A DNA stretch of 41,892 nt from Streptomyces sp. OR43 (GCF_008042275.1 NZ_RDBK01000008.1:173113-215004); one strand, 5' to 3'; numbered from the stretch's first letter, positions 6,780 to 15,165 are shown. Made by a program: numbers and translations. Notes: generated by a model not told the origin, from the sequence alone.

Positions 6780-8300
6780 GTGGCAGCAGCACCAGTCTGG
6801 AGCGTCGACCCCCGCACCGGGAACCCGCGTGAGCAGGTTGCGGTGGAGGCTACAGCGGAGGAGGTCGACCGCGCGGTCCGGGCCGCCCACGCCGTACGGG
6901 CCAGTCTCGCGGACCGCGCGGTGCGCGCCGCGTTCCTGCGTACCGCGGCCGATCTGCTCGCCGGGGCCAGTGAGCACGTGATCGAGGCCGCCGACGCGGA
7001 GACGGCGCTCGGGCCCGCCCGGCTGACCGGCGAACTGGCACGCACCGCAGCCCAGTTGCGGGCGTTCGCGGAGGTCGTCGACGAGGGCGCGTACCTCGAC
7101 ATCCACATCGACCACGAGGACGCCACCCGCACCCCGCCGTGGCCCGACCTGCGGCGCTACAAGATCCCGCTCGGCGTCGTCGCCGTCTACGCGGCCAGCA
7201 ACTTCCCGCTCGCCTTCTCCGTACCCGGAGGCGACACCGCCAGCGCCCTCGCGGCCGGCTGCCCGGTCGTGATCAAGGCACACCCCGACCACCCGGCGAC
7301 CTCCGAGCTGTGCGCCTCGCTCCTGCGCCGGGCCGCGGCGCAGCACGGGCTGCCCGAGGACGTCGTCACCCTGGTGCACGGCTTCCAGGCGGGCGTCGAA
7401 CTGGTGAGGCACCCGCTCGTCAGCGCCGCCGGCTTCACCGGCTCCATCCGCGGCGGCCGCGCGCTCTTCGACGCGGCGGCGGCACGGCCGGTCCCCATTC
7501 CCTTCCACGGCGAGCTCGGCTCCCTCAACCCCGTCGTCATCACCGAGGCGGCCGCCGCCGAGCGCGGCGAGCAGATCGGCGCGGGGCTCGCGGGCTCGAT
7601 CACCATGGGCGTGGGCCAGTTCTGCACCAAGCCCGGCTTCGTCCTGGCCCCCGCGGGCGAGAGCGGCGACCGGCTGCTGAAGTCCCTCACCGGCGCGGTC
7701 AGCGACACCGAGGCCGGAGTCCTCCTCGACCACCGCATGCGCGACGCCTTCCTCGCCGGAGTGAGCGAGCGCGCCGCACTCCCGGACGTCGAGCTCCCGG
7801 TCACCCCCGGAGCCGGCGGCGAGCACACCGTCGCGGCCGGCTTCCTGACCGTACCGGCGCACCTGCTCGCCACCGAGGGGCCGCACGACGCGCTCCTGGA
7901 GGAGTGCTTCGGCCCGGTCACCGTCGTCGCCCGCTACACCTCCGAGGACGAGATCACCGCGATCCTGTCCCGGCTGCCCGGCAACCTCACCGCCACCCTC
8001 CAGATCGCCACCGAGGAGGCCGACGGCAGCGCGGCCGGACTCCTCGCCGCGCTCACCCCGCTCGCCGGACGCGTCCTGGTCAACGGCTGGCCGACCGGCG
8101 TCGCCGTCGCGCCCGCCCAGCACCACGGCGGCCCGTACCCGGCCACCACCTCCACGTCCACGTCGGTCGGCGCCACCGCGATCGAGCGCTGGCTGCGCCC
8201 GGTCACCTACCAGACCACCCCCGAGGCGCTGCTCCCGCCGGAGCTGCGCGAGGACAACCCGCAGGGCCTGCCCCGCCGCGTGAACGGACGCCGAGCATGA
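6780..8300 (+). CDS. Aldehyde dehydrogenase (NADP+), 2-oxoglutarate semialdehyde (2,5-dioxovalerate) dehydrogenase type
   Basis: Oxidises 2-oxoglutarate semialdehyde to 2-oxoglutarate, the last step of non-phosphorylative pentose, glucarate or hydroxyproline catabolism; the substrate is assigned by family resemblance. The 506-aa protein shows cofactor-site segments (VVAVYAASNFPLAFSVPGGD, CPVVIKAHPDHPATSE), the catalytic Glu in PFHGELGSLNP (near residue 244) and the nucleophilic Cys in GVGQFCTKPG (near 282). The GTG at 6780 is chosen because GGAAGGA sits seven bases upstream; an ATG at 6750 is in frame but lacks this. The stop overlaps the next gene's ATG (ATGA). Divergent from the IclR gene, which probably regulates it. 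The other enzymes of such a pathway are not in the window. Confidence 0.9.
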   Translation: MAAAPVWSVDPRTGNPREQVAVEATAEEVDRAVRAAHAVRASLADRAVRAAFLRTAADLLAGASEHVIEAADAETALGPARLTGELARTAAQLRAFAEVVDEGAYLDIHIDHEDATRTPPWPDLRRYKIPLGVVAVYAASNFPLAFSVPGGDTASALAAGCPVVIKAHPDHPATSELCASLLRRAAAQHGLPEDVVTLVHGFQAGVELVRHPLVSAAGFTGSIRGGRALFDAAAARPVPIPFHGELGSLNPVVITEAAAAERGEQIGAGLAGSITMGVGQFCTKPGFVLAPAGESGDRLLKSLTGAVSDTEAGVLLDHRMRDAFLAGVSERAALPDVELPVTPGAGGEHTVAAGFLTVPAHLLATEGPHDALLEECFGPVTVVARYTSEDEITAILSRLPGNLTATLQIATEEADGSAAGLLAALTPLAGRVLVNGWPTGVAVAPAQHHGGPYPATTSTSTSVGATAIERWLRPVTYQTTPEALLPPELREDNPQGLPRRVNGRRA

Positions 8301-8908
8301 CCGTGACGCTTCCCGAACTGCCTTTTGCACTGGCACCGTTCGGCCCCGCAGCCGGCTGGACCTACGAGGACGGCGTACTCACCGGCAGCGCGGGCGCCCG
8401 CCAGGACCGCTTCGTGCCGCCCGGCAGCGCCGCCCTCGACACGGAGAGCGACGCGCCCCGCCTCCTGGGCCCCGCCCCGGCGGGCGACTTCCAGCTGATC
8501 GCCCGGGTACGTGTCGGCTTCGCCGCCGCTTTTGACGCGGGGGTCCTCTACCTCCACGTCGGCGACCGGGAGTGGGCCAAGATCTGCCTGGAGCTCTCCC
8601 CGGACCGCCCCACCGTCTGCACCGTCGTCACCCGAGGCCACTCCGACGACGTGAACTCCTTCGTCGTCGACGGCGACACCTACTGGCTGCGTCTGAGCCG
8701 CACCGGCAACGCCTTCGCCTGCCACGCCTCACCCGACGGCGAGAAGTGGACCTTCGTCCGCGTCTTCGCCCTGGGCGACGCGGAAGCGGCCGCCACCGCG
8801 TCGATCGGCTTCCTCGCCCAGTCACCCACGGGTGAGGGCTGCGAGGTCTCCTTCGACCGGATCGCGTTCCGCCCGACGGGGATCGCGGACCTCCGCGACG
8901 GCAGCTGA
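8297..8908 (+). CDS. DUF1349 domain protein (concanavalin-like fold)
   Basis: A 203-aa soluble protein whose ATG overlaps the dehydrogenase stop by four bases, so the two are co-translated. It has the DUF1349 pattern: FQLIARVRVGFAAAFDAGVL, YLHVGDREWAKICLELSPD, VTRGHSDDVNS and GFLAQSPTGEGCEVSFD. The family adopts a concanavalin A-like beta-sandwich and is thought to bind sugars, but no enzymatic role is established. No signal peptide is visible, so it acts in the cytoplasm. Coupling to a sugar-acid dehydrogenase under an IclR regulator suggests a role in the same catabolic route. Confidence 0.88.
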   Translation: MTVTLPELPFALAPFGPAAGWTYEDGVLTGSAGARQDRFVPPGSAALDTESDAPRLLGPAPAGDFQLIARVRVGFAAAFDAGVLYLHVGDREWAKICLELSPDRPTVCTVVTRGHSDDVNSFVVDGDTYWLRLSRTGNAFACHASPDGEKWTFVRVFALGDAEAAATASIGFLAQSPTGEGCEVSFDRIAFRPTGIADLRDGS

Positions 8909-8922
8909 CCGAGGCCGCACCT

Positions 8923-8965
8923 CGATGCCCCCGCTCTCCTTCCTTGTCGGGAGGGCGGGGCATCG
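8923..8965 (+). terminator. Hairpin terminator after DUF1349 gene
   Basis: CGATGCCCC (8923-8931) pairs with GGGGCATCG (8957-8965), and further GC pairs are possible inside. It starts 15 bp after the DUF1349 stop. No clear U-tract. Confidence 0.65.
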
Positions 8966-9044
8966 GTGTGTGTGGCGCGCGTGGCCGTGCCGCCGGGACC
9001 GCACTCCTTCGGCCGCCGAAACCGTCGGCGAAGCCCTGGTGGGG

Positions 9045-9482
9045 TCAGTCCCGCGGCGCTTTCCCGGAAGCAACCTTGAATCCGGAGGATTCATCCCAGG
9101 GAACCGCCTTCCAAAGTCTCACCACAGCGGCCCAGATGCGGTGCACGAGACTCCAGTCAGGGTTGTCCCCGCTGAGGGTGACGATGGCAAGCAGGTCGCA
9201 TCCCCAGACACCCCACTCGTCATTGGGTGATGCGGCGATGACGGACTCCGCGATCTCGGCCACGCCTACGTGCAGTTCCAGTGTCAGCAAGTCCGCGACC
9301 GGCCTGTCTGTCTCCTCACTGCGAGTACCGAGCCTGAACGCGGCCACCGAATCGTCGAATGGACCCAACCACTCGCCCACCAAACCGTCGCCGCTCTCCA
9401 GCAAGTAGTCCAGCAGGCGATCAAGCGCCTCGTCGCCGTTCTCTTCGCCGGAGCGACAGAAGAAGCTGAGTTGGTAGGCCAC
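9045..9482 (-). CDS. Small orphan protein of unknown function
   Basis: About 145 aa, soluble, acidic and tryptophan-rich (NDEWGVWGCDLLAIVTLSGD, IWAAVVRLWKAVPWDESSGF). I do not recognise the family. The start at GTG 9482 gives VAYQLSFFCRSG and has AGGGGA just upstream; a GTG at 9500 would add six residues. It stands alone between two unrelated transcription units. Size and composition resemble small immunity-type or SUKH/Imm-like proteins, but no motif confirms that, and no toxin gene is adjacent. Confidence 0.7.
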   Translation of the reverse strand: MAYQLSFFCRSGEENGDEALDRLLDYLLESGDGLVGEWLGPFDDSVAAFRLGTRSEETDRPVADLLTLELHVGVAEIAESVIAASPNDEWGVWGCDLLAIVTLSGDNPDWSLVHRIWAAVVRLWKAVPWDESSGFKVASGKAPRD

Positions 9483-9583
9483 GATTCCCCTGTCGTCCAC
9501 GTGATCGGGAGCTGATGCACCGCGCCATCATCCATGCCGCGCCCGCGGTCTCGGTCGGTGGAGTCCCCATGCCCGACGCGGAT

Positions 9584-10603
9584 TCAGTGCCGGATCGTCA
9601 CCACGATCTTGCCGGTGTGAGTGTTCGACTCCATCAACCGGTGCGCGTCCGGCATCCGCTCCAGACCGTCGAACGTCGCACCCACCACGGGAGCCAGCGC
9701 ACCGCTGCGCAGACCTGATCCGATGAAGTGGGCGGCGCGGCGGCGGCCCGCCGGGTCTCCCGTCAGGCTGAGGTTGTTGTAACCGATCACCGTCAGGGGC
9801 CAGTTCATCGGCAGCACGCTCGGCCGCCCGTCCAGCCACCCGTACACGATCAGCGTCCCGTCGTGCGCCGCCGCCTCGCCCAACGTGGCCAGTCCGGGTC
9901 CGCCGATCGCGTCGAAGATCACCTCGGCGCCCTTGCCGCCGGTGATGCGCTGGACCTCCTTCACCACGTCCTCATCGTTCGTCGTGATGACATGGGCGGC
10001 CCCCGCGTCCAGCAGTTGCTGCCTCTTCGCGGCCGTACGGGTGGTGGCGATCGGGATGGCCCCGGTCAGCCCGGCCACCTGAAGCGCCGCCGTGCCGACC
10101 CCGCTCGACGCCCCGGTGACCAGCACATGGTCGCCGGCCCGCAGCCCGGCCTTCTCCAGCAGAGCGCCGTAGGCGGTGGAGTACGTCAGCCAGGCGGCGG
10201 CCGCGTTCACCGCGTCGACGCCCGTGGGCCGGGGGAGTACCTGCCCGGCCGGCACGACCACGCGCTCGGCGTAGAGGCCATGCCCGCTCAGCTCCGCATC
10301 CGTGGCGACCATCACGAGGTCGCCGGGCGCCGGCTCGCTCACCCCCGCGCCGACCGCTTCGACGACTCCGGCCGCCTCGTAGCCGTTGCGGGAGGAGGGC
10401 AGCGTCGGCGGGTAGAAGTACGTGCCCGCGCGGAAGAGCGCTTCGGCCCGGTTGAGGCCCAGCGCCTCGACCCGGATGAGTACGTCGCCGGGTCCGGGTG
10501 CGGGCAGGGCCACCTCTTCGACGGTGAGGACGTCGGGACCACCGGTGGTGTGGAAGAGAACGGCCTTGGTGGTGCTGGGTGTTGATGTGTTCATCTCAGT
10601 CAT
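9584..10603 (-). CDS. MDR-family oxidoreductase (quinone-oxidoreductase-like, NAD(P)H)
   Basis: A 339-aa medium-chain dehydrogenase/reductase. The GroES-like N-terminal domain (LPAPGPGDVLIRVEALGLNR; GYEAAGVVEAVGAGV) is followed by a Rossmann domain with the nucleotide motif VTGASSGVGTAALQVAG. The Cys and His zinc ligands of true alcohol dehydrogenases are not seen, so a zinc-independent quinone- or enone-reductase chemistry is more likely. The start at ATG 10603 has GGTGGG upstream; an in-frame GTG at 10612 and an ATG at 10594 are alternatives. Transcribed divergently from an AraC regulator 103 bp away, a common arrangement in which the regulator controls the oxidoreductase in response to an electrophile or solvent. 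Confidence 0.88.
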   Translation of the reverse strand: MTEMNTSTPSTTKAVLFHTTGGPDVLTVEEVALPAPGPGDVLIRVEALGLNRAEALFRAGTYFYPPTLPSSRNGYEAAGVVEAVGAGVSEPAPGDLVMVATDAELSGHGLYAERVVVPAGQVLPRPTGVDAVNAAAAWLTYSTAYGALLEKAGLRAGDHVLVTGASSGVGTAALQVAGLTGAIPIATTRTAAKRQQLLDAGAAHVITTNDEDVVKEVQRITGGKGAEVIFDAIGGPGLATLGEAAAHDGTLIVYGWLDGRPSVLPMNWPLTVIGYNNLSLTGDPAGRRRAAHFIGSGLRSGALAPVVGATFDGLERMPDAHRLMESNTHTGKIVVTIRH

Positions 10604-10706
10604 GATGCCCACCGTACGAAGCCCTTCGGAGACGATCCATATCCCAGAAGCGCCGCTTCATGCCCGATCGTCTTTCCTCCGTCGCGCCTATGTATAGCCT
10701 GACGGC

Positions 10707-11645
10707 ATGGATGTCCTCAGCGACGTGATCACGGCCGTGCGGGCAGGGCGCCCGCATTCGTCCCGGCGCAGCAAGTACGCCCCCTGGGGCATGCGGTTCC
10801 CCGCGTCCGAGGGTGCCGGATTCCATGTGGTGCTCCAGGGTTCGGCCTGGCTGATCCCTCCCGGCGAGGCGCCCGCGGTGCGACTGGGCGTCGGCGACGT
10901 GGTGTTCCTGGCCCACGGTCGCGGGCACGCGCTGGCCGACGACCCCGGCACACCCCTGGCCGACGTCTTTCCCGGTCCGGACGGCACCTGGCCGACACCC
11001 GCCGACGAGCCGCCCTCCGACGCGTCGGCTCCGGCCACGCAACTGTTGTGCGGTGCCTACCAGTTGAACCGGTCACGCGGGCATCCGCTGCTGTCGCGCC
11101 TGCCCGACGTGGTTCACCTCCCTGCCGGGGTCGGCGCACAGCCCGCCCTGCGTGCGGCGATCGACCTGCTCGGCGGCGAGCTCCGGACCCCGCTGCCCGG
11201 CTCCGACGCCGTGATACCCGCACTGCTCGACACTCTGCTGCTGTACATCCTGCGCACCTGGTGGCTGGGCGAGCATGCGTCGTCCCGTACCGATGGTCGC
11301 GCAGCGGGCTGGGCGGCGGCCCTGGCCGACCCGGCGGTGTCGGCCGCCCTGACCGCCGTCCACGACGACCCGGCCCGCCCCTGGACCGTCGGAGAACTCG
11401 GAGCCCTGAGCGGTCTCTCCCGGGCGGCCTTCGCCCGCCGGTTCACCACCCTCGTCGGAGAACCGCCGCTGACCTATCTGACCTGGTGGCGGATGACGAC
11501 GGCGGGCCGGATGCTGCGGGCCGATGACGCACCCTTGCGTTCCGTCGCCCAACGAGCGGGTTACGCATCGGAGTTCGCCTTCGCCAAGGCGTTCAAGCGC
11601 GAGTACGGCGTGCCCCCCGGGCAGTACCGTCGCCGGGCGGGCTGA
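10707..11645 (+). CDS. AraC-family regulator with cupin sensor domain
   Basis: 312 aa. The N-terminal cupin-type domain (GFHVVLQGSAWLIPPGEAPA; VGDVVFLAHGRGHAL) is of the kind that binds small effectors. The C-terminal AraC DNA-binding domain has two helix-turn-helices (WTVGELGALSGLSRAAFARR; LRSVAQRAGYASEFAFAKAF, ending KREYGVPPGQYRR). There is no ribosome site before ATG 10707, but TATAGC lies at 10693-10698, 8 bp before the ATG, so the transcript may be leaderless. It probably regulates the divergent MDR oxidoreductase. Confidence 0.92.
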   Translation: MDVLSDVITAVRAGRPHSSRRSKYAPWGMRFPASEGAGFHVVLQGSAWLIPPGEAPAVRLGVGDVVFLAHGRGHALADDPGTPLADVFPGPDGTWPTPADEPPSDASAPATQLLCGAYQLNRSRGHPLLSRLPDVVHLPAGVGAQPALRAAIDLLGGELRTPLPGSDAVIPALLDTLLLYILRTWWLGEHASSRTDGRAAGWAAALADPAVSAALTAVHDDPARPWTVGELGALSGLSRAAFARRFTTLVGEPPLTYLTWWRMTTAGRMLRADDAPLRSVAQRAGYASEFAFAKAFKREYGVPPGQYRRRAG

Positions 11646-11684
11646 CGGGCGGCCCGCGACGGCTCACTAGGGTGGAGGCAGGAC

Positions 11685-12404
11685 ATGCGATGTGTGGTGC
11701 GGGTCTTCTGGGGCCCCCGGAAGGAGACACCCCAGGAGCTCGCGGGACGCTGGAAGGCGATGCTGGACGCGCTGCCCGCACTGCTTCCGGAGGGTGGCTC
11801 CGCCCCTGAGGGGCAGCCGTGGACCTGGACCCGGCACCACACCTCCGGCCGCCCCGCGGAGCTCCGGCCCGAGGAGGCGGAGCTGTCCGCCGCGCTGCGG
11901 GCCGACCGCGATTCCCCGCAGACCTCGGACGGGGCCGGACTGAGGTTGTCGAGCAGGGGCGGGCCGGGCTGGGAGATCAGCATCTCCGGACGCGGCGGCG
12001 GTGAGTCGGAGTACGTGACCCAGGCCGTCGTGCTGGCGGTCGTCTCCCCGGACGGCACCGAGGTCCCCGAAGCCGCACTCCTCGCGCTGATCGCGGACAC
12101 GTGGCAGCCGGACATCGGCGATGTGACCGACGACGACCTTCTCGACGCCCTGGAGGACGACGCCGGCTACGACTACACGCAGTCCCAGCTGTGCGTCGGC
12201 CGGCTCGGCTACCTCTCCCCGGGGCGCGCGGCGCTGGCTCCCGACGGGGTGGGCGCGGCGCGTAAGGAACTGCGCGGCGAGGGGGTGCTCCTCGACATCG
12301 CCCCGCCCGGGGACGCCGGGGCCGTGGTGGACGCCTATGTGCGCCTGCGGGAAGCCGGCGCCCTGGAGCCCCTGCCCCGCCCGATGAACCGCACCCACCT
12401 GTAG
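11685..12404 (+). CDS. Imm52-like protein (putative immunity family)
   Basis: 239 aa, soluble and acidic. The beginning, VVRVFWGPRKETPQELAGRW, and a following segment on a W-T-W core resemble Imm52-family immunity proteins of polymorphic toxin systems. I assign this from pattern memory only. ATG 11685 has GGAGG six bases upstream. No toxin gene with recognisable repeat or delivery domains is adjacent, so it may be an orphan immunity gene, or the resemblance may be structural only. It follows the AraC gene on the same strand after 39 bp. Confidence 0.75.
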   Translation: MRCVVRVFWGPRKETPQELAGRWKAMLDALPALLPEGGSAPEGQPWTWTRHHTSGRPAELRPEEAELSAALRADRDSPQTSDGAGLRLSSRGGPGWEISISGRGGGESEYVTQAVVLAVVSPDGTEVPEAALLALIADTWQPDIGDVTDDDLLDALEDDAGYDYTQSQLCVGRLGYLSPGRAALAPDGVGAARKELRGEGVLLDIAPPGDAGAVVDAYVRLREAGALEPLPRPMNRTHL

Positions 12405-12444
12405 AAGGCGCGCCGGGTGCGGGCCTCTGCGCCGACGAGCGGAC

Positions 12445-12481
12445 CGGGGGAATGACGACCACCCCGGCGGGTGTTCCCCCG
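12445..12481 (+). terminator. Hairpin between Imm52-like gene and FrnE-like gene
   Basis: CGGGGGAA (12445-12452) pairs perfectly with TTCCCCCG (12474-12481), and CACCC/GGGTG forms an inner stem. It sits 40 bp after the Imm52-like stop and is either its terminator or a leader structure of the next gene. Confidence 0.6.
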
Positions 12482-12544
12482 TGAGCGGAGGGTCCCTCCG
12501 TGCTGCGGGAGCAGCCGCACGAGAGCCTGGAGAGAAGAAGAGTC

Positions 12545-13264
12545 ATGCGCGTCGAGATCTGGAGCGACATCGCCTGCCCGTGGTGCTACATCGGCAAGGC
12601 CCGGTTCGAGAAGGGCCTGGCAGGGTTCGCCCACCGCGACGACGTCGAGGTGGTCCACCGCTCCTTCGAGCTCGATCCCGGGCGCGCCAAGGGCGACACC
12701 GGGCTGGTCATCGACATGCTGGCGCAGAAGTACGGGCGCACCCCCGAGGAAGCGCGCTCCATGGAGGCGAACGTCGCGGCCAACGCGCAGGCCGAAGGGC
12801 TCGGCTACCTCGCCGAGGGCCGTGACCACGGCAGCACCTTCGACATCCACCGGCTGCTGCACCTGGCCAAGGCCCGCGGCCGTCAGGACGAGCTGCTGAG
12901 CCTGGCCTACCGGGCGAACTTCGCCGAGGAGCGTTCCGTCTACGACGACGAGGTACTGGTCGAGCTGGCCGTCGAGGCCGGTCTCGACGTGGACGAGGCG
13001 CGCGCGGTGCTCGCCGATCCCGAGGCGTACGCGGCCGAGGTGCGGGCCGACGAGCGGGAGGCGTCCGAACTGGGCGCCAACGCGGTGCCGTTCTTCGTGC
13101 TCGACCGGCGCTACGGCATCTCCGGCGGCCAGCCCGCCGAGGTCTTCGCCCAGGCGCTGGAGCAGGCGTGGAAGGACCGCCCGCTGACCGCGATCGGCGG
13201 GGACGCGGCGGCCTGTGACGCCGACGGGGCGTGCGAGGTTCCGCAGGCCGGCGGCACCGCCTGA
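12545..13264 (+). CDS. DsbA-family oxidoreductase (FrnE / HCCA-isomerase-like)
   Basis: Cytoplasmic thiol-disulfide oxidoreductase of 239 aa with a DSBA-like thioredoxin fold. The redox motif CPWC is at residues 11-14 (EIWSDIACPWCYIGK), then a helical insertion and the cis-Pro loop (GANAVPFFVLDRRYGISGGQ). FrnE-type proteins are linked to oxidative-stress tolerance or aromatic polyketide pathways. The C terminus has a second Cys pair (ACDADGACEV) that could relay electrons. The start at 12545 is set by AAGAAGAG upstream and family length; the frame is open to 12500. No signal peptide. Confidence 0.92.
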   Translation: MRVEIWSDIACPWCYIGKARFEKGLAGFAHRDDVEVVHRSFELDPGRAKGDTGLVIDMLAQKYGRTPEEARSMEANVAANAQAEGLGYLAEGRDHGSTFDIHRLLHLAKARGRQDELLSLAYRANFAEERSVYDDEVLVELAVEAGLDVDEARAVLADPEAYAAEVRADEREASELGANAVPFFVLDRRYGISGGQPAEVFAQALEQAWKDRPLTAIGGDAAACDADGACEVPQAGGTA

Positions 13265-13304
13265 GGGTGGGCGTGAGCTGCACCCATAAGGTTTGCTTGG
13301 GTTT

Positions 13305-13342
13305 GCCCCTTAACTCTTGGTGATTGACTATGAGTTAAGGGG
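13305..13342. promoter_or_regulatory. 11-bp inverted repeat upstream of class V aminotransferase
   Basis: CCCCTTAACTC (13305-13315) and GAGTTAAGGGG (13332-13342) are perfect complements separated by 16 bases, 16 bp before the aminotransferase ATG. Two copies of GGTTTGC or GGGTTTGC lie just before (13289-13304). This is either an operator overlapping the promoter or a terminator for the FrnE-like gene, which ends 40 bp upstream. Confidence 0.65.
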
Positions 13343-13358
13343 GATCCAGGCTGGGCCC

Positions 13359-14420
13359 ATGATGATCTCTTCGCTCAGCCGTGCGGTGGCCGCCGAGTTC
13401 GCGCCGGAGACCGCCTACCTCAACACCTCCTCCTGCGGGCTGCTGCCCCGCCGTACCGTCGACGCCGTGAAGGCGCTCGCCGAGGAGAACGCCACCGGCC
13501 GCAGGGCCGGTGCGGGCGACTTCGACGCGGTGGACCGCGCCAGGGCCGGCTTCGCACGGCTCGCCGGGGTCGACGCCGGCCGGGTCGCGGTCGGCAGCTC
13601 GGTCGCCGTCCATGTGGGCCTGATCGCCTGCTCGCTGCCGGCCGGGGCCGAAGTCCTGGCGCCCGAGGGTGAGTTCAGCTCCGTCACCAGTCCGTTCGCG
13701 GTCCGTGGTGACCTCCGGATGCGGTACGTACCGCTGGCGGAGCTGGCCGACGCGGTGCGGCCCGAGACCGCACTCGTCGCCTTCTCCTCGGTGCAGTCCG
13801 CCGACGGCCGGCTCGCCGGCCTGGACGCGGTACGGGCCGTTGCCGCCGCCCACGGGGCCCGTACGCTGCTCGACGCCACCCAGTCGGCGGGCTGGCTGCC
13901 GCTGGACGCCGGGGCGTACGACTACACGGTCACCGCCGGCTTCAAGTTCCTGCTCTGCCCGCGGGGCACGTCATTCCTCACGGTCACCGAGGACGCGCAG
14001 CGCTCGCTGCCGCCCGTCTTCGCGGGCTGGGTCGCGGCCGCGGACGCGTGGAACAGCCTGTACGAACCGGTCGGGACGCTCGCCCCCGACGCCCGCCGCT
14101 ACGACGAACCCCCCGCGTTCCTTCCGTACCACGGCGCCGAGCACTCCCTCGCGCTGCTGAACGAGATCGGCATCGACGCCCTCCACGACCACGCCACCGG
14201 GCTCGCGGCCCGGTTCCGGGAAGGGCTGGAAGGGCTGGGCCACAAGCCGGTGCCGGGGACGACGGCCGTCGTCGGCGCGCCCGGGCTCGGTGACCGGGCC
14301 GCGGAACTGGAGCGTGCCGGGGTGATGGTCTCCGACCGGGCCGGCAATCTTCGGGCGGCCTTCCACCTGTACAACACCGAGGCCGACGTGGACCGGGCGC
14401 TGGACGTGCTCGGGGGCTGA
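13359..14420 (+). CDS. Class V PLP-dependent aminotransferase / lyase
   Basis: 353 aa, fold-type I PLP enzyme of the NifS / isopenicillin-N-epimerase branch. Visible elements are the N-terminal YLNTSSCGLLPR substrate segment, the PLP-aspartate region LLDATQSAGWLPLD and the Schiff-base lysine in VTAGFKFLLCPRG near residue 195. No cysteine suited to sulfur transfer is seen in the usual late loop, so a transaminase, racemase or carbon-nitrogen lyase is more likely than a desulfurase. The start is either of two adjacent ATGs (13359 or 13362); the frame extends to 13317, but that would cross the inverted repeat. Confidence 0.88.
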   Translation: MMISSLSRAVAAEFAPETAYLNTSSCGLLPRRTVDAVKALAEENATGRRAGAGDFDAVDRARAGFARLAGVDAGRVAVGSSVAVHVGLIACSLPAGAEVLAPEGEFSSVTSPFAVRGDLRMRYVPLAELADAVRPETALVAFSSVQSADGRLAGLDAVRAVAAAHGARTLLDATQSAGWLPLDAGAYDYTVTAGFKFLLCPRGTSFLTVTEDAQRSLPPVFAGWVAAADAWNSLYEPVGTLAPDARRYDEPPAFLPYHGAEHSLALLNEIGIDALHDHATGLAARFREGLEGLGHKPVPGTTAVVGAPGLGDRAAELERAGVMVSDRAGNLRAAFHLYNTEADVDRALDVLGG

Positions 14421-14428
14421 CCCCGGCG

Positions 14429-14632
14429 GTCAGCGGTTCCGGGGGCGGCCCGGTGGTTTCGGCAGGTGCCCTGCCTTCACCGGCCCTCGGGACGGTCCGG
14501 CCGTCCCCGGCGGTGGCCGCCGGCGGTTTTCCGGACGGTCAGGCAGTCAGCGGTTCACGGGGCGGCCCGCCGTCTCCCGCTGTCTCCCGCCTCAGGCCGT
14601 CAGCGGTTCTCCGGGCAGTCCGCCGTATCCCG
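14429..14632. repeat. Three dispersed ~34-bp repeats around the MarR gene 3' end
   Basis: Copies at 14429-14462, 14546-14579 and 14599-14632 all begin GTCAGCGGTTC. The second and third agree at about 29 of 34 positions. The third copy contains the stop codon and last codons of the MarR gene; the others lie downstream in noncoding DNA. Minus-strand readings of copies 2 and 3 each end in an N-R-stop sequence. Confidence 0.7.
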
Positions 14633-15085
14633 GCAGAGGTTCTCCTCGACCTTGGCCAGCAGCCGTGCCAGCTCCTTGCGCTCGCCCCCGTCCAGGCCCG
14701 CGAGCGTGTGCTCCTCCAGGCTCGTCCAGGCCCGCTCCACGTCGGAGAGCAGCGCGCAGCTGTTGTCCGTGGCCTCGACCAGGACGGCCCTGCGGTCGGC
14801 CGGGTCGGGGCTGCGGCGGACGTGTCCGGACTGCTCCAGGCGCTGGAGCATCTTGGTGACGGTGGACGGATCCAGGTCGACCGCCTTGATCACCTCGGAC
14901 TGCCGGACCGCCCCCGCGTCCCACAGGTACATCATCAGGAACTCCTGGCCGGGGTAGAGGCCCGCCCCCTTGAGCAGCTTGCCCGCCGCGATCCGGTGGA
15001 GCCGTGCGACCCGGGACACGGCGTGGCTGACCGGGCCGCCGCGTGCGGCGCTGGGCAGCTCGGTACAGGCGGGATCGGAGGTCAT
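14600..15085 (-). CDS. MarR-family transcriptional regulator
   Basis: 161-aa winged-helix repressor. Its core is FLMMYLWDAGAVRQSEVIKA followed by DLDPSTVTKMLQRLEQSGHV (recognition helix, about residues 65-105), then the wing RRSPDPADRRAVLVEATD. The ATG at 15085 has GAGGAG six bases upstream; the frame is open to 15145. It is divergent from an Old Yellow Enzyme gene, and the intergenic region has two strong palindromes, so it most likely represses both genes and is relieved by an electrophile or phenolic ligand. Its 3' end is included in a small repeat family. Confidence 0.93.
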   Translation of the reverse strand: MTSDPACTELPSAARGGPVSHAVSRVARLHRIAAGKLLKGAGLYPGQEFLMMYLWDAGAVRQSEVIKAVDLDPSTVTKMLQRLEQSGHVRRSPDPADRRAVLVEATDNSCALLSDVERAWTSLEEHTLAGLDGGERKELARLLAKVEENLCRDTADCPENR

Positions 15086-15151
15086 CGGGGGCTCCTCTGG
15101 TGGTGCGGGGCGGCTCCGGGGCCGCCGGACGCGGCGTCTCACCAACTTTAC

Positions 15152-15165
15152 CTTGGTCGGCCAAG
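15152..15165. promoter_or_regulatory. MarR operator candidate 1
   Basis: CTTGG-TCGG-CCAAG, perfect 5-bp arms, 67 bp upstream of the MarR ATG. It shares the TTGGTCG core with the second site. Confidence 0.65.
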
